From contig CAMCCC010000001.1 in the NCBI GenBank assembly GCA_945873205.1, forward strand, positions 186,001 to 250,000: a DNA stretch of 64,000 bases, written 5' to 3'. How positions within the stretch are numbered: the stretch's first letter is position 1; every line of letters begins with the position of its first letter. The translations under genes were made by a program, and so were the position numbers. Positions 18,343 to 27,596 of the stretch are shown here, piece after piece. The stretch is from an uncultured bacterium. Its GTDB lineage: Bacteria; Bacillota; Clostridia; Oscillospirales; Oscillospiraceae. Below the pieces are notes generated by a model. It had not been told where the DNA came from. It saw only the letters and a list, made by a program, of their open reading frames with translations, and did no database searches.

Positions 18343-20334
18343 TCAGGATATATCCGCCATGTCCAGATACTTGTACCCAAACTCGGCAATGTGATTCTTT
18401 CTTCCGTCCAGATTATCGCCCAACAGCAGGTCAAAGACCTGGGCCATCCGCTCCGCGTCCTCCGGCATCACTTTGATGAGCCGCCGGGTCTCCGGGTTCA
18501 TGGTGGTCATCCACATCATGTCCGGGTCGTTCTCGCCCAGACCCTTGCTGCGGTTGATGCTGGCCTTGGCGCCCTTCAGGCTCTCCACAATCTCCGCCTT
18601 CTCCCGGTCGGAATAGGCGAAGTAGGTCTTGCCCTTGCTCTCAATCTCATACAGGGGTGACTCTGCGATATATACATAACCCTCGTTGATCAGCGTGGGC
18701 ACCAGGCGATAGAGCATGGTGAGGATCAGGGTGCGGATCTGGAAGCCGTCCACATCCGCATCGGTGCAGATAATGACCTTGTTCCAGCGCAGGTTGTTCA
18801 GGTCAAAGCTGGACAGGTCCTTGGTGTGCTTGTCCTTTACCTCTACGCCGCAGCCCAGCACCTTGATCAGATCGGTGATTACATCACTCTTGAAGATACG
18901 CACATAGTCCGCCTTCAGGCAGTTGAGGATCTTGCCCCGCACCGGCATGATGCCCTGGAACTCCGCATCCCGGGACAGCTTACAGGCGCCCAAGGCGGAA
19001 TCGCCCTCCACGATGTAGATTTCCCGTTTATCGATCTCCTTGCTGCGGCAGTCCACAAACTTCTGCACCCGGTTGGCAATATCGATGCTGCCGGACAGCT
19101 TTTTCTTCATGCCCTGGCGGGCCCGCTCCGCCGTTTCCCGGCTGCGCTTGTTGATCAGCACCTGCTCGGCAATCCGGTCCGCTTCCGGCTTGTTCTCAAT
19201 GAAATAAATCTCCAGGTTGGTCTTGAAAAACTCCGTCATGGCCTGTTGGATAAAGCGGTTGTTGATGGCCTTCTTGGTCTGGTTCTCATAAGAGGTCTGG
19301 GTGGAGAAGCAGTTGGTCACTAGCACCAGGCAGTCCTGAATATCCTGGAATTTGATGGCGGATTCGTTTTTCTGGTATTTGCCTATCTGTTTTATGTAGG
19401 CATCAATGGCGGAGACAAAAGCGCTTCTGGCTGCCTTATCCGGCGCGCCGCCGTTTTCCAGCCAGGAGGAGTTGTGGTAATATTCCAGAACGCTGGCGTC
19501 CTTGGAGAAGCAGAAAGCGGCGGAGAGCTTCACCTTGTATTCCGGCTTATCCTCCCGGTCCCGGCCCTTCCGCTCCGCCGAGATGAACTCCGGCTCCGTC
19601 AGGGGCTTCTCCCCTGCCAGCTCCCGCACATAGTCCATGATACCGTTTTCATAGCAGTAGTCACGAACCTCGAATTTTCCGTTCTTTTCCAGCCGCAGCC
19701 GGAAGGTGACCCCCGCGTTCACCACCGCCTGGCGGTGGAGCACATCGTCAAAGTATTCATCGGGAATGGCAATATCGGTGAATACTTCCAAATCCGGCTT
19801 CCAGCGGATGGTGGTGCCGGTCTTTTTGCGGTCGGCAGGTTCCACGATCAGCTCCTGGCCCTTTTTGCCGCAGACCTTGCCTTTTTTGAAGTGGAGCGTA
19901 TACTTGTTGCCGTCCCGTCGGACGATGACGTCCATATATTCAGACGCATACTGGGTGGCGCAGGAGCCCAGGCCGTTCAGGCCCAGGGAGTACTCATAGT
20001 CTCCGCCGTCGGTATTCTGGTACTTGCCGCCGGCATACAGCTCGCAGAACACCAGCTCCCAGTTATAGCGCTTCTCATTGGCGTTCCAGTCCACCGGGCA
20101 GCCGCGGCCAAAGTCCTCCACCTCGATGGAGTGATCCTCAAAATAGGTGAGGGTGATCAAATCGCCATGTCCCTCTCTGGCCTCGTCAATGGCGTTGGAG
20201 AGGATCTCAAAAACGGCGTGTTCACATCCGTCCAGGCCGTCAGAGCCGAAGATGACCCCCGGCCGCTTTCTGACCCGGTCCGCCCCTTTCAGCTGGGATA
20301 TGCTGTCGTTTCCGTACTGTGTGCTGCTGCTCAT
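18343..20334 (-). CDS. Type IIA topoisomerase subunit B (ParE/GyrB-like, divergent)
   Basis: GHKL ATPase region (EILSNAIDEAREGHGD, EVEDFGRGCPVDWN) and TOPRIM (YIVEGDSALGACKLSRD..IMPVRGKILNC..CTDADVDGFQIRTLILTML). Confidence 0.92.
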   Translation of the reverse strand: MSSSTQYGNDSISQLKGADRVRKRPGVIFGSDGLDGCEHAVFEILSNAIDEAREGHGDLITLTYFEDHSIEVEDFGRGCPVDWNANEKRYNWELVFCELYAGGKYQNTDGGDYEYSLGLNGLGSCATQYASEYMDVIVRRDGNKYTLHFKKGKVCGKKGQELIVEPADRKKTGTTIRWKPDLEVFTDIAIPDEYFDDVLHRQAVVNAGVTFRLRLEKNGKFEVRDYCYENGIMDYVRELAGEKPLTEPEFISAERKGRDREDKPEYKVKLSAAFCFSKDASVLEYYHNSSWLENGGAPDKAARSAFVSAIDAYIKQIGKYQKNESAIKFQDIQDCLVLVTNCFSTQTSYENQTKKAINNRFIQQAMTEFFKTNLEIYFIENKPEADRIAEQVLINKRSRETAERARQGMKKKLSGSIDIANRVQKFVDCRSKEIDKREIYIVEGDSALGACKLSRDAEFQGIMPVRGKILNCLKADYVRIFKSDVITDLIKVLGCGVEVKDKHTKDLSSFDLNNLRWNKVIICTDADVDGFQIRTLILTMLYRLVPTLINEGYVYIAESPLYEIESKGKTYFAYSDREKAEIVESLKGAKASINRSKGLGENDPDMMWMTTMNPETRRLIKVMPEDAERMAQVFDLLLGDNLDGRKNHIAEFGYKYLDMADIS

Positions 20335-20393
20335 ATATGCTTAACCTTTCAAATGCTATATCTAGTGCATAGACATCCTATTTTAACCAATAT

Positions 20394-20421
20394 ATTATAA
20401 CACAAATCCTGTAGAATTCAA
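20394..20421 (-). promoter_or_regulatory. Sigma-A-like promoter for the topoisomerase operon
   Basis: Minus strand TTGAAT, 16-nt spacer, TATAAT. Confidence 0.55.
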
Positions 20422-20506
20422 GACCATGCCGTCGACAGTCGATTTAACAAAAATGACATGATACACCATGCTTTTTCCCATATAATGGGCAGTAAGAAAT
20501 GCAGAA

Positions 20507-20532
20507 GGCGGACTGCCCTATGGCAGTCCGCC
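20507..20532. terminator. Hairpin GGCGGACTGCC-CTAT-GGCAGTCCGCC
   Basis: Perfect 11-bp stem in intergenic region. Confidence 0.5.
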
Positions 20533-20735
20533 CCGCGGCCGATATTTTCTTTTTACGGGAAAACTCTCGCACCGCTTGACAATTTCCCGTTTTAGATGTA
20601 TCCATATATACCATATGGCGCACCATCTGCCGGCTTCTCTCTCTTGCCGGCCGGGGCCTTGTCTGTTTCTATTATCTGCGCTTGTGCAAAATATAATCAG
20701 GCAGTTTTTGCCTGCAAAATTTGAAAGGAACCGCT

Positions 20736-20999
20736 ATGGAAACCATCTCTGTTCTGCTTATCCTGGCTGCCGCCGTGCTGTCCGTGGTGATCCTGGTAAA
20801 GATCCTGGCCGCCCCGGTGCGGCTGGTGTTCAAGCTGATGCTCAACGCCCTGTGCGGCTTTCTGCTGCTGATTGTTGTGAATATCATCAGCGGCTTTTTC
20901 GATTTCTCTGTCGAGATCAACCTGCTTAACACCCTTATCGCCGGCTGCTTCGGCATCCCCGGCGCCCTGCTGCTGGTGATACTGAATTTTTTGTTTTGA
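20736..20999 (+). CDS. bofA: Pro-sigmaK processing inhibitor BofA family protein
   Basis: METISVLLILAAAVLSVVILVKILAAPVRLVFKLMLNALCGFLLLIVVNIISGFF..INLLNTLIAGCFGIPGALLLVILNFLF; GAAAGGAA RBS. Confidence 0.85.
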   Translation: METISVLLILAAAVLSVVILVKILAAPVRLVFKLMLNALCGFLLLIVVNIISGFFDFSVEINLLNTLIAGCFGIPGALLLVILNFLF

Positions 21000-21011
21000 A
21001 AACACCGACAA

Positions 21012-21053
21012 AAAAGAGCTGTAGCAAATGGAAAAAGCTACAGCTCTTTTTTC
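21012..21053. terminator. Bidirectional terminator between convergent bofA and thioredoxin-family gene
   Basis: AAAAAGAGCTGTAGC-(loop)-GCTACAGCTCTTTTT. Confidence 0.8.
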
Positions 21054-21055
21054 AC

Positions 21056-21424
21056 TTATTTTGTCAGCAGGCCCTTGATCAGGCTTTCCACCTCGTCGGC
21101 CTTCAGCACCTTGCCCATGGAGACCACCTTGTCGTTGATCACCAGGGCGGGCATACGCATGGCGCCGTATTTTGCAACTTCTGCCATGTCTGTGACATAT
21201 TCCACCTTTACCGGCAGCCCCAGCTTGTCCACTGCCTGGGTGGCGGCTTCCAACAGGTTGTGGCAGTTTTTGCAGCCGGAGCCAAGCACCTTGATATTGC
21301 ACAGGCCACTGAGCGCCTCCCCGCAGGTCTGCTCCACCTTATCCATCACCTTGGCGGCAGCCTCTTTCCCAACCACGTCGGAGAGCTTGCCCTCCACCTT
21401 CTTGCTGATGTCAAATAATGCCAT
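21056..21424 (-). CDS. Thioredoxin-family redox-active disulfide protein with extra N-terminal segment
   Basis: VLGSGCKNCHNLLEAATQAVDKLG....KYGAMRMPALVINDKVVSMGKV; CxxC motif in a thioredoxin-like fold. Confidence 0.85.
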   Translation of the reverse strand: MALFDISKKVEGKLSDVVGKEAAAKVMDKVEQTCGEALSGLCNIKVLGSGCKNCHNLLEAATQAVDKLGLPVKVEYVTDMAEVAKYGAMRMPALVINDKVVSMGKVLKADEVESLIKGLLTK

Positions 21425-21463
21425 ATCCTTCTCCTCCTGTTAAATGATATTTCTGGACTGTTT

Positions 21464-22069
21464 TTATTTGGCGTCGATTTTGTCTGGAATGCTGGCGCCG
21501 GACTGAATTTTGGGCAGATACCAGCTCTCATAATAGTCCGGTCTGCGTTCGGTTTCAGGCCAAAGGTCCCCCCAAGGGCGAAGGTGGAAGGTGTAGCAAA
21601 AGCTGCCGGTGACAGGATCCTCAAATTGGCCGGTGATCAGAAGCAAAGCCCCTTCCCTGTTGAACAGACGCACCGCGATTTCGTCCGGCACCACCGCGAT
21701 ATCCAGAAACTCCCCGCCGGTACAGGTATAGCGGCCTTCTTTCTCTTTAAGCCGTAGCTTGGCAAGGGAATCATCCCGGGGCATATCTTCGTCCCACAGC
21801 AGCAGGCTGCATCCATCGTCTTCAACCAGCACTTCCGCGCAGCAGTCCCAGTATTTTCCCTCAACGCTTTTCCAGTCCCCGGTGGCGTCGCTGGCGCTCC
21901 AGTAGCCGTACCAGCCGCCCGTCAGGCTGATGTTCTCCAGGTTTTTCTCCGGGCTGGGCGTTATTGATACCACGGTGATCTTCGGCTCCGCCTTCCCGCA
22001 GCCGGAAAGGCCCAGCGTGCATACTACCGCAAGCACCAGGACAGCAATTCTGCTGAATTTGTTTTTCAA
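21464..22069 (-). CDS. Hypothetical lipoprotein
   Basis: Lipobox signal MKNKFSRIAVLVLAVVCTLGLSGCGK. Confidence 0.75.
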   Translation of the reverse strand: MKNKFSRIAVLVLAVVCTLGLSGCGKAEPKITVVSITPSPEKNLENISLTGGWYGYWSASDATGDWKSVEGKYWDCCAEVLVEDDGCSLLLWDEDMPRDDSLAKLRLKEKEGRYTCTGGEFLDIAVVPDEIAVRLFNREGALLLITGQFEDPVTGSFCYTFHLRPWGDLWPETERRPDYYESWYLPKIQSGASIPDKIDAK

Positions 22070-22072
22070 TCC

Positions 22073-23602
22073 TTATCCCAGCTTTACCACAATATAGTCC
22101 CCGATCTTCTTCACAGAGCCATTGTATGGGTATTCGGCCATCTGCTCAAATTCCGCCGTCTTGCTCAGGGCGTCCAGTTCCTCCTGGTTGGCAAAAGGAA
22201 CGTCAAAGCCCAGATATCTGCGGAAGAAGTTCTCTCTGGAATAGATGTTCACCAGGTCCTGAGAAGGCCCCAGCAGCCCGTCGGTTCCCAGTTCCGGGAA
22301 GGGGTAGAGCAGATTGTCCTGCTGGCCGATGATGGCCAGCCGGCTGTTCTCATCAAAGCCCTCCGTCTCCTTGATCTGGGCAATCAGCGAAACATAAAAG
22401 GCATTGGCGTTTTCGTATTGCAGATGCATCTTCAGATAGGTCATATTGGCAAAGTACACGTTGGAAGCGATGATCACACACATCAGCAGTGCGGCAATAT
22501 CCTTCATAAAGGGCCCTGACCAAGGTTCCAGCTTTTCCAGAATCAGCGCAACGAGAAAGTACAGGCACACAAAGCTGTAGAGCACCAGGGTATGAATAGA
22601 CTGGGGCGACATCAGCAGATACATGCAGTTGATGCTCAGCGGCAGCAGCACTACCAGAACTGCCAGCAGCGCCCAATTGAGAGGTCTGCTCCCCCGGGCT
22701 GCCAGCATCAGACCGGCAAGCAGTTCCCCCAGCAGGAGCACATGGGCGAGCCTTGCGCAATCGCTGCTGATAAGGCTGTAGTTGCGGAAGGTGAAGATGT
22801 CCCGGAAGTTCTCATAGGCCATGCGAACCTTGCCCAGCAGGCTTGCCTTGTCATTCACATTGTCTATCACATAGCTGTTGAATTCCGCCCCGGTAAAGCG
22901 GAACACCAGCAGGGTCACGGCAAAATAGACAGCCAGGGCCGCCGCCATCATGGCCAGGGCTTTCAGGCCATAGAGGACAATCTGCCACACGCTTTTCTCC
23001 GCCTCCAGGCAGCTTTTGATCATCAGCAGCACAAAGAGGCTGGCCGTAATGGCGATATATGCCTGGTAAATACTCAGGCACAGCACCAGGGAAAGCGCCG
23101 CCAGAGCGGCATTGCACAGGCCCCCTCTTTCATAGAGCCAAACGCAGAGTACCGCCAGGATGAAGGCGATGCCGTAAGCCGCGCTTGTGAACATGAAGCA
23201 GTAGGTGCCGGTGAGGGAGGGAAAACTAACTACAACGGCAGCCAGCAGAATCTGAGACAGCCTGCTGCGAATCCCCAGAACGCGCAGCATGATACAGGCA
23301 GACACGGAAATCAGCAGCAGCGTAAGCAGCCCATAAATCCAGGGCATGGACCAGTTAGGCAGCAGCAGCTTTGACAGCTCCAGACCCCAGCGGCCGGAGG
23401 TGACCGTGGCGCCTTTATAAAACAGCGCCTCGATCTCGTCATGGTTCACCAGCTTATTGGTGAACATGAACATATGGGCCGCAAGCCCGGTCAGCAGCGC
23501 CGCCAGAAAGGGCACCCGGTTTTCCAGGTACAGCCCGCGGAGCCACAGGCCCAGGCGCTCGGCATATGAATATTGTTTTTTCTCCATTTCCATTTTCCTC
23601 AA
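22073..23602 (-). CDS. GtrII-like polytopic membrane glucosyltransferase
   Basis: Multi-TM; NKLVNHDEIEALFYKGATVTSGRWGLELSKLLLPN motif of GtrII-type proteins. Confidence 0.65.
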   Translation of the reverse strand: MRKMEMEKKQYSYAERLGLWLRGLYLENRVPFLAALLTGLAAHMFMFTNKLVNHDEIEALFYKGATVTSGRWGLELSKLLLPNWSMPWIYGLLTLLLISVSACIMLRVLGIRSRLSQILLAAVVVSFPSLTGTYCFMFTSAAYGIAFILAVLCVWLYERGGLCNAALAALSLVLCLSIYQAYIAITASLFVLLMIKSCLEAEKSVWQIVLYGLKALAMMAAALAVYFAVTLLVFRFTGAEFNSYVIDNVNDKASLLGKVRMAYENFRDIFTFRNYSLISSDCARLAHVLLLGELLAGLMLAARGSRPLNWALLAVLVVLLPLSINCMYLLMSPQSIHTLVLYSFVCLYFLVALILEKLEPWSGPFMKDIAALLMCVIIASNVYFANMTYLKMHLQYENANAFYVSLIAQIKETEGFDENSRLAIIGQQDNLLYPFPELGTDGLLGPSQDLVNIYSRENFFRRYLGFDVPFANQEELDALSKTAEFEQMAEYPYNGSVKKIGDYIVVKLG

Positions 23603-23621
23603 CGCCTTGCGCAGGCTTCAC

Positions 23622-25205
23622 TCAATGTATACGGCCCTCTGTACGTTTGAACAGACTGCAGAAACCATAGGCCGCCAGCGGGATCATAAGAATAAAATAG
23701 GGCAGGGCATACTGACTTTTTGCCTCAAACAAAAGATGATACAAGATGCCTCCCAGGATGACAAGCACAGGCAGACACTGCAGGATATCCCGCTTGCACC
23801 AAAGAAACACGCAGGACAGCAGCACGCCCAGGAAAATAAGCTGCTGATACTGGTTCATATAACCGGTGGTGTGCCGCTCGCCCGCATGGCAGAACCATTC
23901 GTACATGAAGCCCTTCTCGCCGTAGCTTTGCTGCACCTGGTTGATCCAAAGGCTTTCATAGGTGGGCTCATTCCACTGGGAGCGCAGCTTCTCCGAGAAG
24001 AAGCGCAGCCCCTGGCCGGGATTTTCCGCAAAGTAAGCGGCCCGCTGCTTTATGACCTGCCTGGCATTTTCGGCGGTGGCCTCTGCGTCCATGCCGCTGT
24101 CCATGAAGAAATCAACGGTATGGTCCTCTTTATACCAGCCCGGGCCCGCGTGTCCCTGGCTCATACCCATGGCCATCCATGCGATCATGGGGATACCGTC
24201 GCCAAACTCCTTGCCGGAGCGCTGCTCATAGATGGACTGGGGCGCCCGGCCAATGGTCAGCACCGAGGCGACAGTCAGCACCAGGCAGACCAGGGATTTA
24301 ACACTTCTGTTCTGCAGCAGCTCCAGCAGCCAAACGATGACAACTGCCGCAAAAAAGATCATCAGGTTCAGCTTCACCGCCACCGCCAGGCCCAGAGAGA
24401 GGGCGCAGAGCAAGCCCTGCCAGAGACGGTGCTGGCGCATAAAGGCGGCAAACATCCACAGGGCCACAGCCCCCAGGGCGAAGCCGGGGATATTGCCATA
24501 CAAGAAGGTGCAGGTAAACACCGGCGGCAGGCAGAATATCAGCAGAACGGTAGTGACCTTCTGCACCCGCCTGCTCTGAAACAGCTCCCAGCTGAGCTGG
24601 ATCAGGGCGTGGTAGCTCAGAAGCAGCCACAGCACATTGAGTCCCTGCAGCGCCAGCCGGTAATAGCCCGCAGGCATACCCGGCAGCGCACTGCCCATCA
24701 GCCGAAACACGATCTCAGCATAGAGCACATAACCCAGCTGGAAGGGAAAGCGGCAGAAATAACTGTCCAGCGCGCCATACTCCCCGATGGCCGCCTTTTC
24801 GGCGGCATACAGGACCAAATAAGAATCAGAGTACCACGGGGCAGCCAGCTTCACCGAAAGAATGAAGGTGACGCCCAGCAGAAAGACTACCGCCATCATC
24901 ACCAGTTCCGTCCGCCACAGGGAAAAGGCCGCGCTGTGCCGGTACAGCAGGTACAGCGTGGAGATCAGGATAAACAGCATCAGGGCGTTGAGGAAAACGT
25001 TGTCAGCATAAAGCTCAACCAGTTCCCCGGCCGCATTGTTGGTGCTTACATCGCCGGTCTCCAGACAGGCAAACACGGTCAGGAACAGCATGAAGGCGAA
25101 ACTCAGCACCAGCACCACCGCCGCACCGAGACGGGATAGTCTGGTCATGCCATGGTCAAAGCGTGCCCCTTTCATCCTGTCCCCTCCTCTTTCTCTTTCT
25201 AACAC
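23622..25205 (-). CDS. Polytopic membrane glycosyltransferase-like protein (GT-C type)
   Basis: Multi-TM with short loops, YSDSYLVLYAAEKAAIGEYGALDSYFCRFPFQLGYVLY; family not fully assigned. Confidence 0.6.
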   Translation of the reverse strand: MLERERGGDRMKGARFDHGMTRLSRLGAAVVLVLSFAFMLFLTVFACLETGDVSTNNAAGELVELYADNVFLNALMLFILISTLYLLYRHSAAFSLWRTELVMMAVVFLLGVTFILSVKLAAPWYSDSYLVLYAAEKAAIGEYGALDSYFCRFPFQLGYVLYAEIVFRLMGSALPGMPAGYYRLALQGLNVLWLLLSYHALIQLSWELFQSRRVQKVTTVLLIFCLPPVFTCTFLYGNIPGFALGAVALWMFAAFMRQHRLWQGLLCALSLGLAVAVKLNLMIFFAAVVIVWLLELLQNRSVKSLVCLVLTVASVLTIGRAPQSIYEQRSGKEFGDGIPMIAWMAMGMSQGHAGPGWYKEDHTVDFFMDSGMDAEATAENARQVIKQRAAYFAENPGQGLRFFSEKLRSQWNEPTYESLWINQVQQSYGEKGFMYEWFCHAGERHTTGYMNQYQQLIFLGVLLSCVFLWCKRDILQCLPVLVILGGILYHLLFEAKSQYALPYFILMIPLAAYGFCSLFKRTEGRIH

Positions 25206-25260
25206 TTATTTATAACATAGATACGAATACAATTCAAATAGTTTTATAAACAAGGGCAAA

Positions 25261-25291
25261 AAAGCAGGCGCTGCTCAGAAGCGCCTGCTTT
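25261..25291 (-). terminator. Rho-independent terminator downstream of mgtC-like gene
   Basis: AAAGCAGGCGC-(9)-GCGCCTGCTTT, T-tract on minus strand. Confidence 0.75.
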
Positions 25292-25306
25292 GAATCATTC
25301 TTTCAC

Positions 25307-26002
25307 TTACAGTTCTTCCACCGTGGTCACATGGTTGATGCTGGTTATAGCCTTTACGATTTCCTCATCCAACTGCTTCTTGCTCACGCGCATACCAATA
25401 ATGGCGCAATAGCGAATATTGTCCTCCTCATTGGAAACACGGGTGATCTCCAGCTCACGCATCCTGAGATGCCGCTCCCGGATGAGGCGAACGATCTCTT
25501 CGATGGCATTGGCGTCGTTGTATTCGATATAGAGGTTGATATCATCCGCCCGCTGGGCGAAACGGTATTCGATGCGGATCAGCAGCAGCTCCGCCACCAG
25601 CACCATAAAGGTAGCGAACAATGCGCACTCCACATAGCCCGCACCGCAGACCAGGCCGATGATGGCCGCCGTCCAAAGCCCGGCGGCGGTGGTCAGACCC
25701 TTGACCCGCTGGCGCTTTGTGACGATAATCGTACCTGCGCCGATGAAGCCCACGCCAGCAATGACCTGTGCCCCGAGACGGGAAACATCCGTATACATCC
25801 CCATGTTCAGGTAAAGATACTGGCTTGTCAGTGTGGTCATGGCTGCGCCAAGACAGATCAGGATATGGGTTCGGAACCCGGCGGGACGGCGCTTATACTC
25901 GCGCTCCAGGCCGATCAGTCCGCCGCAGAGAACCGCCAGCACCATGCGCGCCGCCACGGAAAGCAGCGTTACATCCCGTACAAAATCAAAACATGCAAGC
26001 AT
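25307..26002 (-). CDS. MgtC/SapB family protein (paralogue 1)
   Basis: RMVLAVLCGGLIGLEREYKRRPAGFRTHILICLGAAMTTLTSQY...RLGAQVIAGVGFIGAGTIIV..VKGLTTAAGLW. Confidence 0.93.
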   Translation of the reverse strand: MLACFDFVRDVTLLSVAARMVLAVLCGGLIGLEREYKRRPAGFRTHILICLGAAMTTLTSQYLYLNMGMYTDVSRLGAQVIAGVGFIGAGTIIVTKRQRVKGLTTAAGLWTAAIIGLVCGAGYVECALFATFMVLVAELLLIRIEYRFAQRADDINLYIEYNDANAIEEIVRLIRERHLRMRELEITRVSNEEDNIRYCAIIGMRVSKKQLDEEIVKAITSINHVTTVEEL

Positions 26003-26016
26003 AGCTGTCCCTCCTT

Positions 26017-26739
26017 TCAGACTTCTTCAATGGCAATGATGCCGTCCATTGTGGCAATCTTGGCCAGCACCTCCGTGTGCTGCAGGCGCTTGGGCAGGTG
26101 AATACTGAACAGCGCGTTAATATGTATCAGGTGCTCATTGGATTTGTCGATCTCCACATCGTAGAGCTGTATGTCCGAGGTCTTCATATACCCCACCACA
26201 CCGCCAAGATTCTCTATGCTGTCCATGCTCACATAGATGGACATATTCCTGGCATGGCGCGTGATCACATTCTCAATCAGCGGCAGCAGCTTCATGGAAA
26301 AGACAATCAGCAGTGTGCCAATGATCATGCACTCGTAAAATCCCGCGCCGATGGCGATACCCATGCAGGCCGAAGCCCAGAGTCCGGCGGCGGTGGTCAG
26401 GCCTTTCACCTCCTGGCGGCCGGTGACAATAATGGTGCCCGCACCCAGGAAGCCCACGCCGTTGATGACCTGGGCGCCGAAGCGGGAGAGATCGGTCATG
26501 ATGCCGACGTTCTCCGCCGTCAATGCCCAACGGCTATGGAGCATCAAATCCAGATACTGGCTGAGGATCACCGTAAGCGTGGCGCCTACGGCCACCAACA
26601 TATAGGTCCGGAAACCGGCCGGGCGGCCCTTCTTTTCCCGCTCAAATCCGATGATGCCGCCCACAATCATGGCCAGCACCACCCGCAGCATCATGGAAAA
26701 CAGATTCAATTCCCGAAGATATGCAAAACAGCCAAGCAT
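26017..26739 (-). CDS. MgtC/SapB family protein (paralogue 2)
   Basis: RVVLAMIVGGIIGFEREKKGRPAGFRTYMLVAVGATLTVILSQYLDL...RFGAQVINGVGFLGAGTIIVTGRQEVKGLTTAAGLW. Confidence 0.93.
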   Translation of the reverse strand: MLGCFAYLRELNLFSMMLRVVLAMIVGGIIGFEREKKGRPAGFRTYMLVAVGATLTVILSQYLDLMLHSRWALTAENVGIMTDLSRFGAQVINGVGFLGAGTIIVTGRQEVKGLTTAAGLWASACMGIAIGAGFYECMIIGTLLIVFSMKLLPLIENVITRHARNMSIYVSMDSIENLGGVVGYMKTSDIQLYDVEIDKSNEHLIHINALFSIHLPKRLQHTEVLAKIATMDGIIAIEEV

Positions 26740-26764
26740 CGCTTTTCCCCTCTAAAAATATACA

Positions 26765-26787
26765 GAGCGCTGAGAAGCTCAGCGCTC
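26765..26787. terminator. Hairpin GAGCGCTGAG-AAG-CTCAGCGCTC
   Basis: Perfect 10-bp stem in intergenic region. Confidence 0.5.
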
Positions 26788-26888
26788 CGCTATTTGTCCG
26801 TCACTTTATTGTGCAGCTATTATAACATTTGCACAAATATTTACAAGGGGAATACATTACAAAAAACCGTATCATTTTCTATTGATTT

Positions 26889-27584
26889 TTAACAAAAGAG
26901 TTTTTCCAACAACCCCGGCACTTGTTCAAGCTTGCCAAGTTCATAATCCGGGACAATGTCTCCCCTGCCAGGCCTCCCCTGGGGATTGAACCAACAGGTC
27001 TTAATCCCGGCATTAATGCCGCCAAGGATATCGGAAGTCAGGCTGTCGCCTATCATGATGGTTCGCTCCCGGCAGAAGTCCGGGATTCTGTCAAAGCAGC
27101 GTTCAAAGAATTCGGCGCTGGGCTTGTTGAAACCGATCTCCTCAGAAATGAAAATTTCCTCAAAATACGGCCCGATACCCGCGCTCTTCAGCCGCCCCTC
27201 CTGAACCACCGCCGTACCGTTGGAACAGATGAAAAGCCGGTATTTCCCCCGCAGCGTTTCCAGCAGCTCTTCCGCCCCGGGAACGAAATAATGCCCCTGG
27301 GAGAGGAAGTTTTCATAGGTACGCTTGGCTTCCCGGCTGGAACAGTCAAGCCCCAGCTCATCAAATAAAAGCGCAAACCGGCCCACCAGCACCTGCTCCC
27401 GGCTGATCTCGCCCCGTTCCAGCCGCTTCCACTGCTCCGCGTTGATCTCACTGTAGCGGCGGATGAGGGGCTCCTCCGGCGCAATGCCGAAGTGAACAAA
27501 AGTTTTGGCTATGGCAATATGCTCCGCCTTATGGAAATCCAGCAGCGTGTCGTCCAGGTCCAGCAGCACGATGGGTCTTGTCAT
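26889..27584 (-). CDS. YjjG-type noncanonical pyrimidine nucleotidase (HAD family)
   Basis: LLDLDDTLLDF..., ICSNGT, GFNKPSAEFFERCF, IGDSLTSDILGGINAGIKTCWFNP. Confidence 0.9.
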   Translation of the reverse strand: MTRPIVLLDLDDTLLDFHKAEHIAIAKTFVHFGIAPEEPLIRRYSEINAEQWKRLERGEISREQVLVGRFALLFDELGLDCSSREAKRTYENFLSQGHYFVPGAEELLETLRGKYRLFICSNGTAVVQEGRLKSAGIGPYFEEIFISEEIGFNKPSAEFFERCFDRIPDFCRERTIMIGDSLTSDILGGINAGIKTCWFNPQGRPGRGDIVPDYELGKLEQVPGLLEKLFC

Positions 27585-27596
27585 TGGCAGTTCTCC

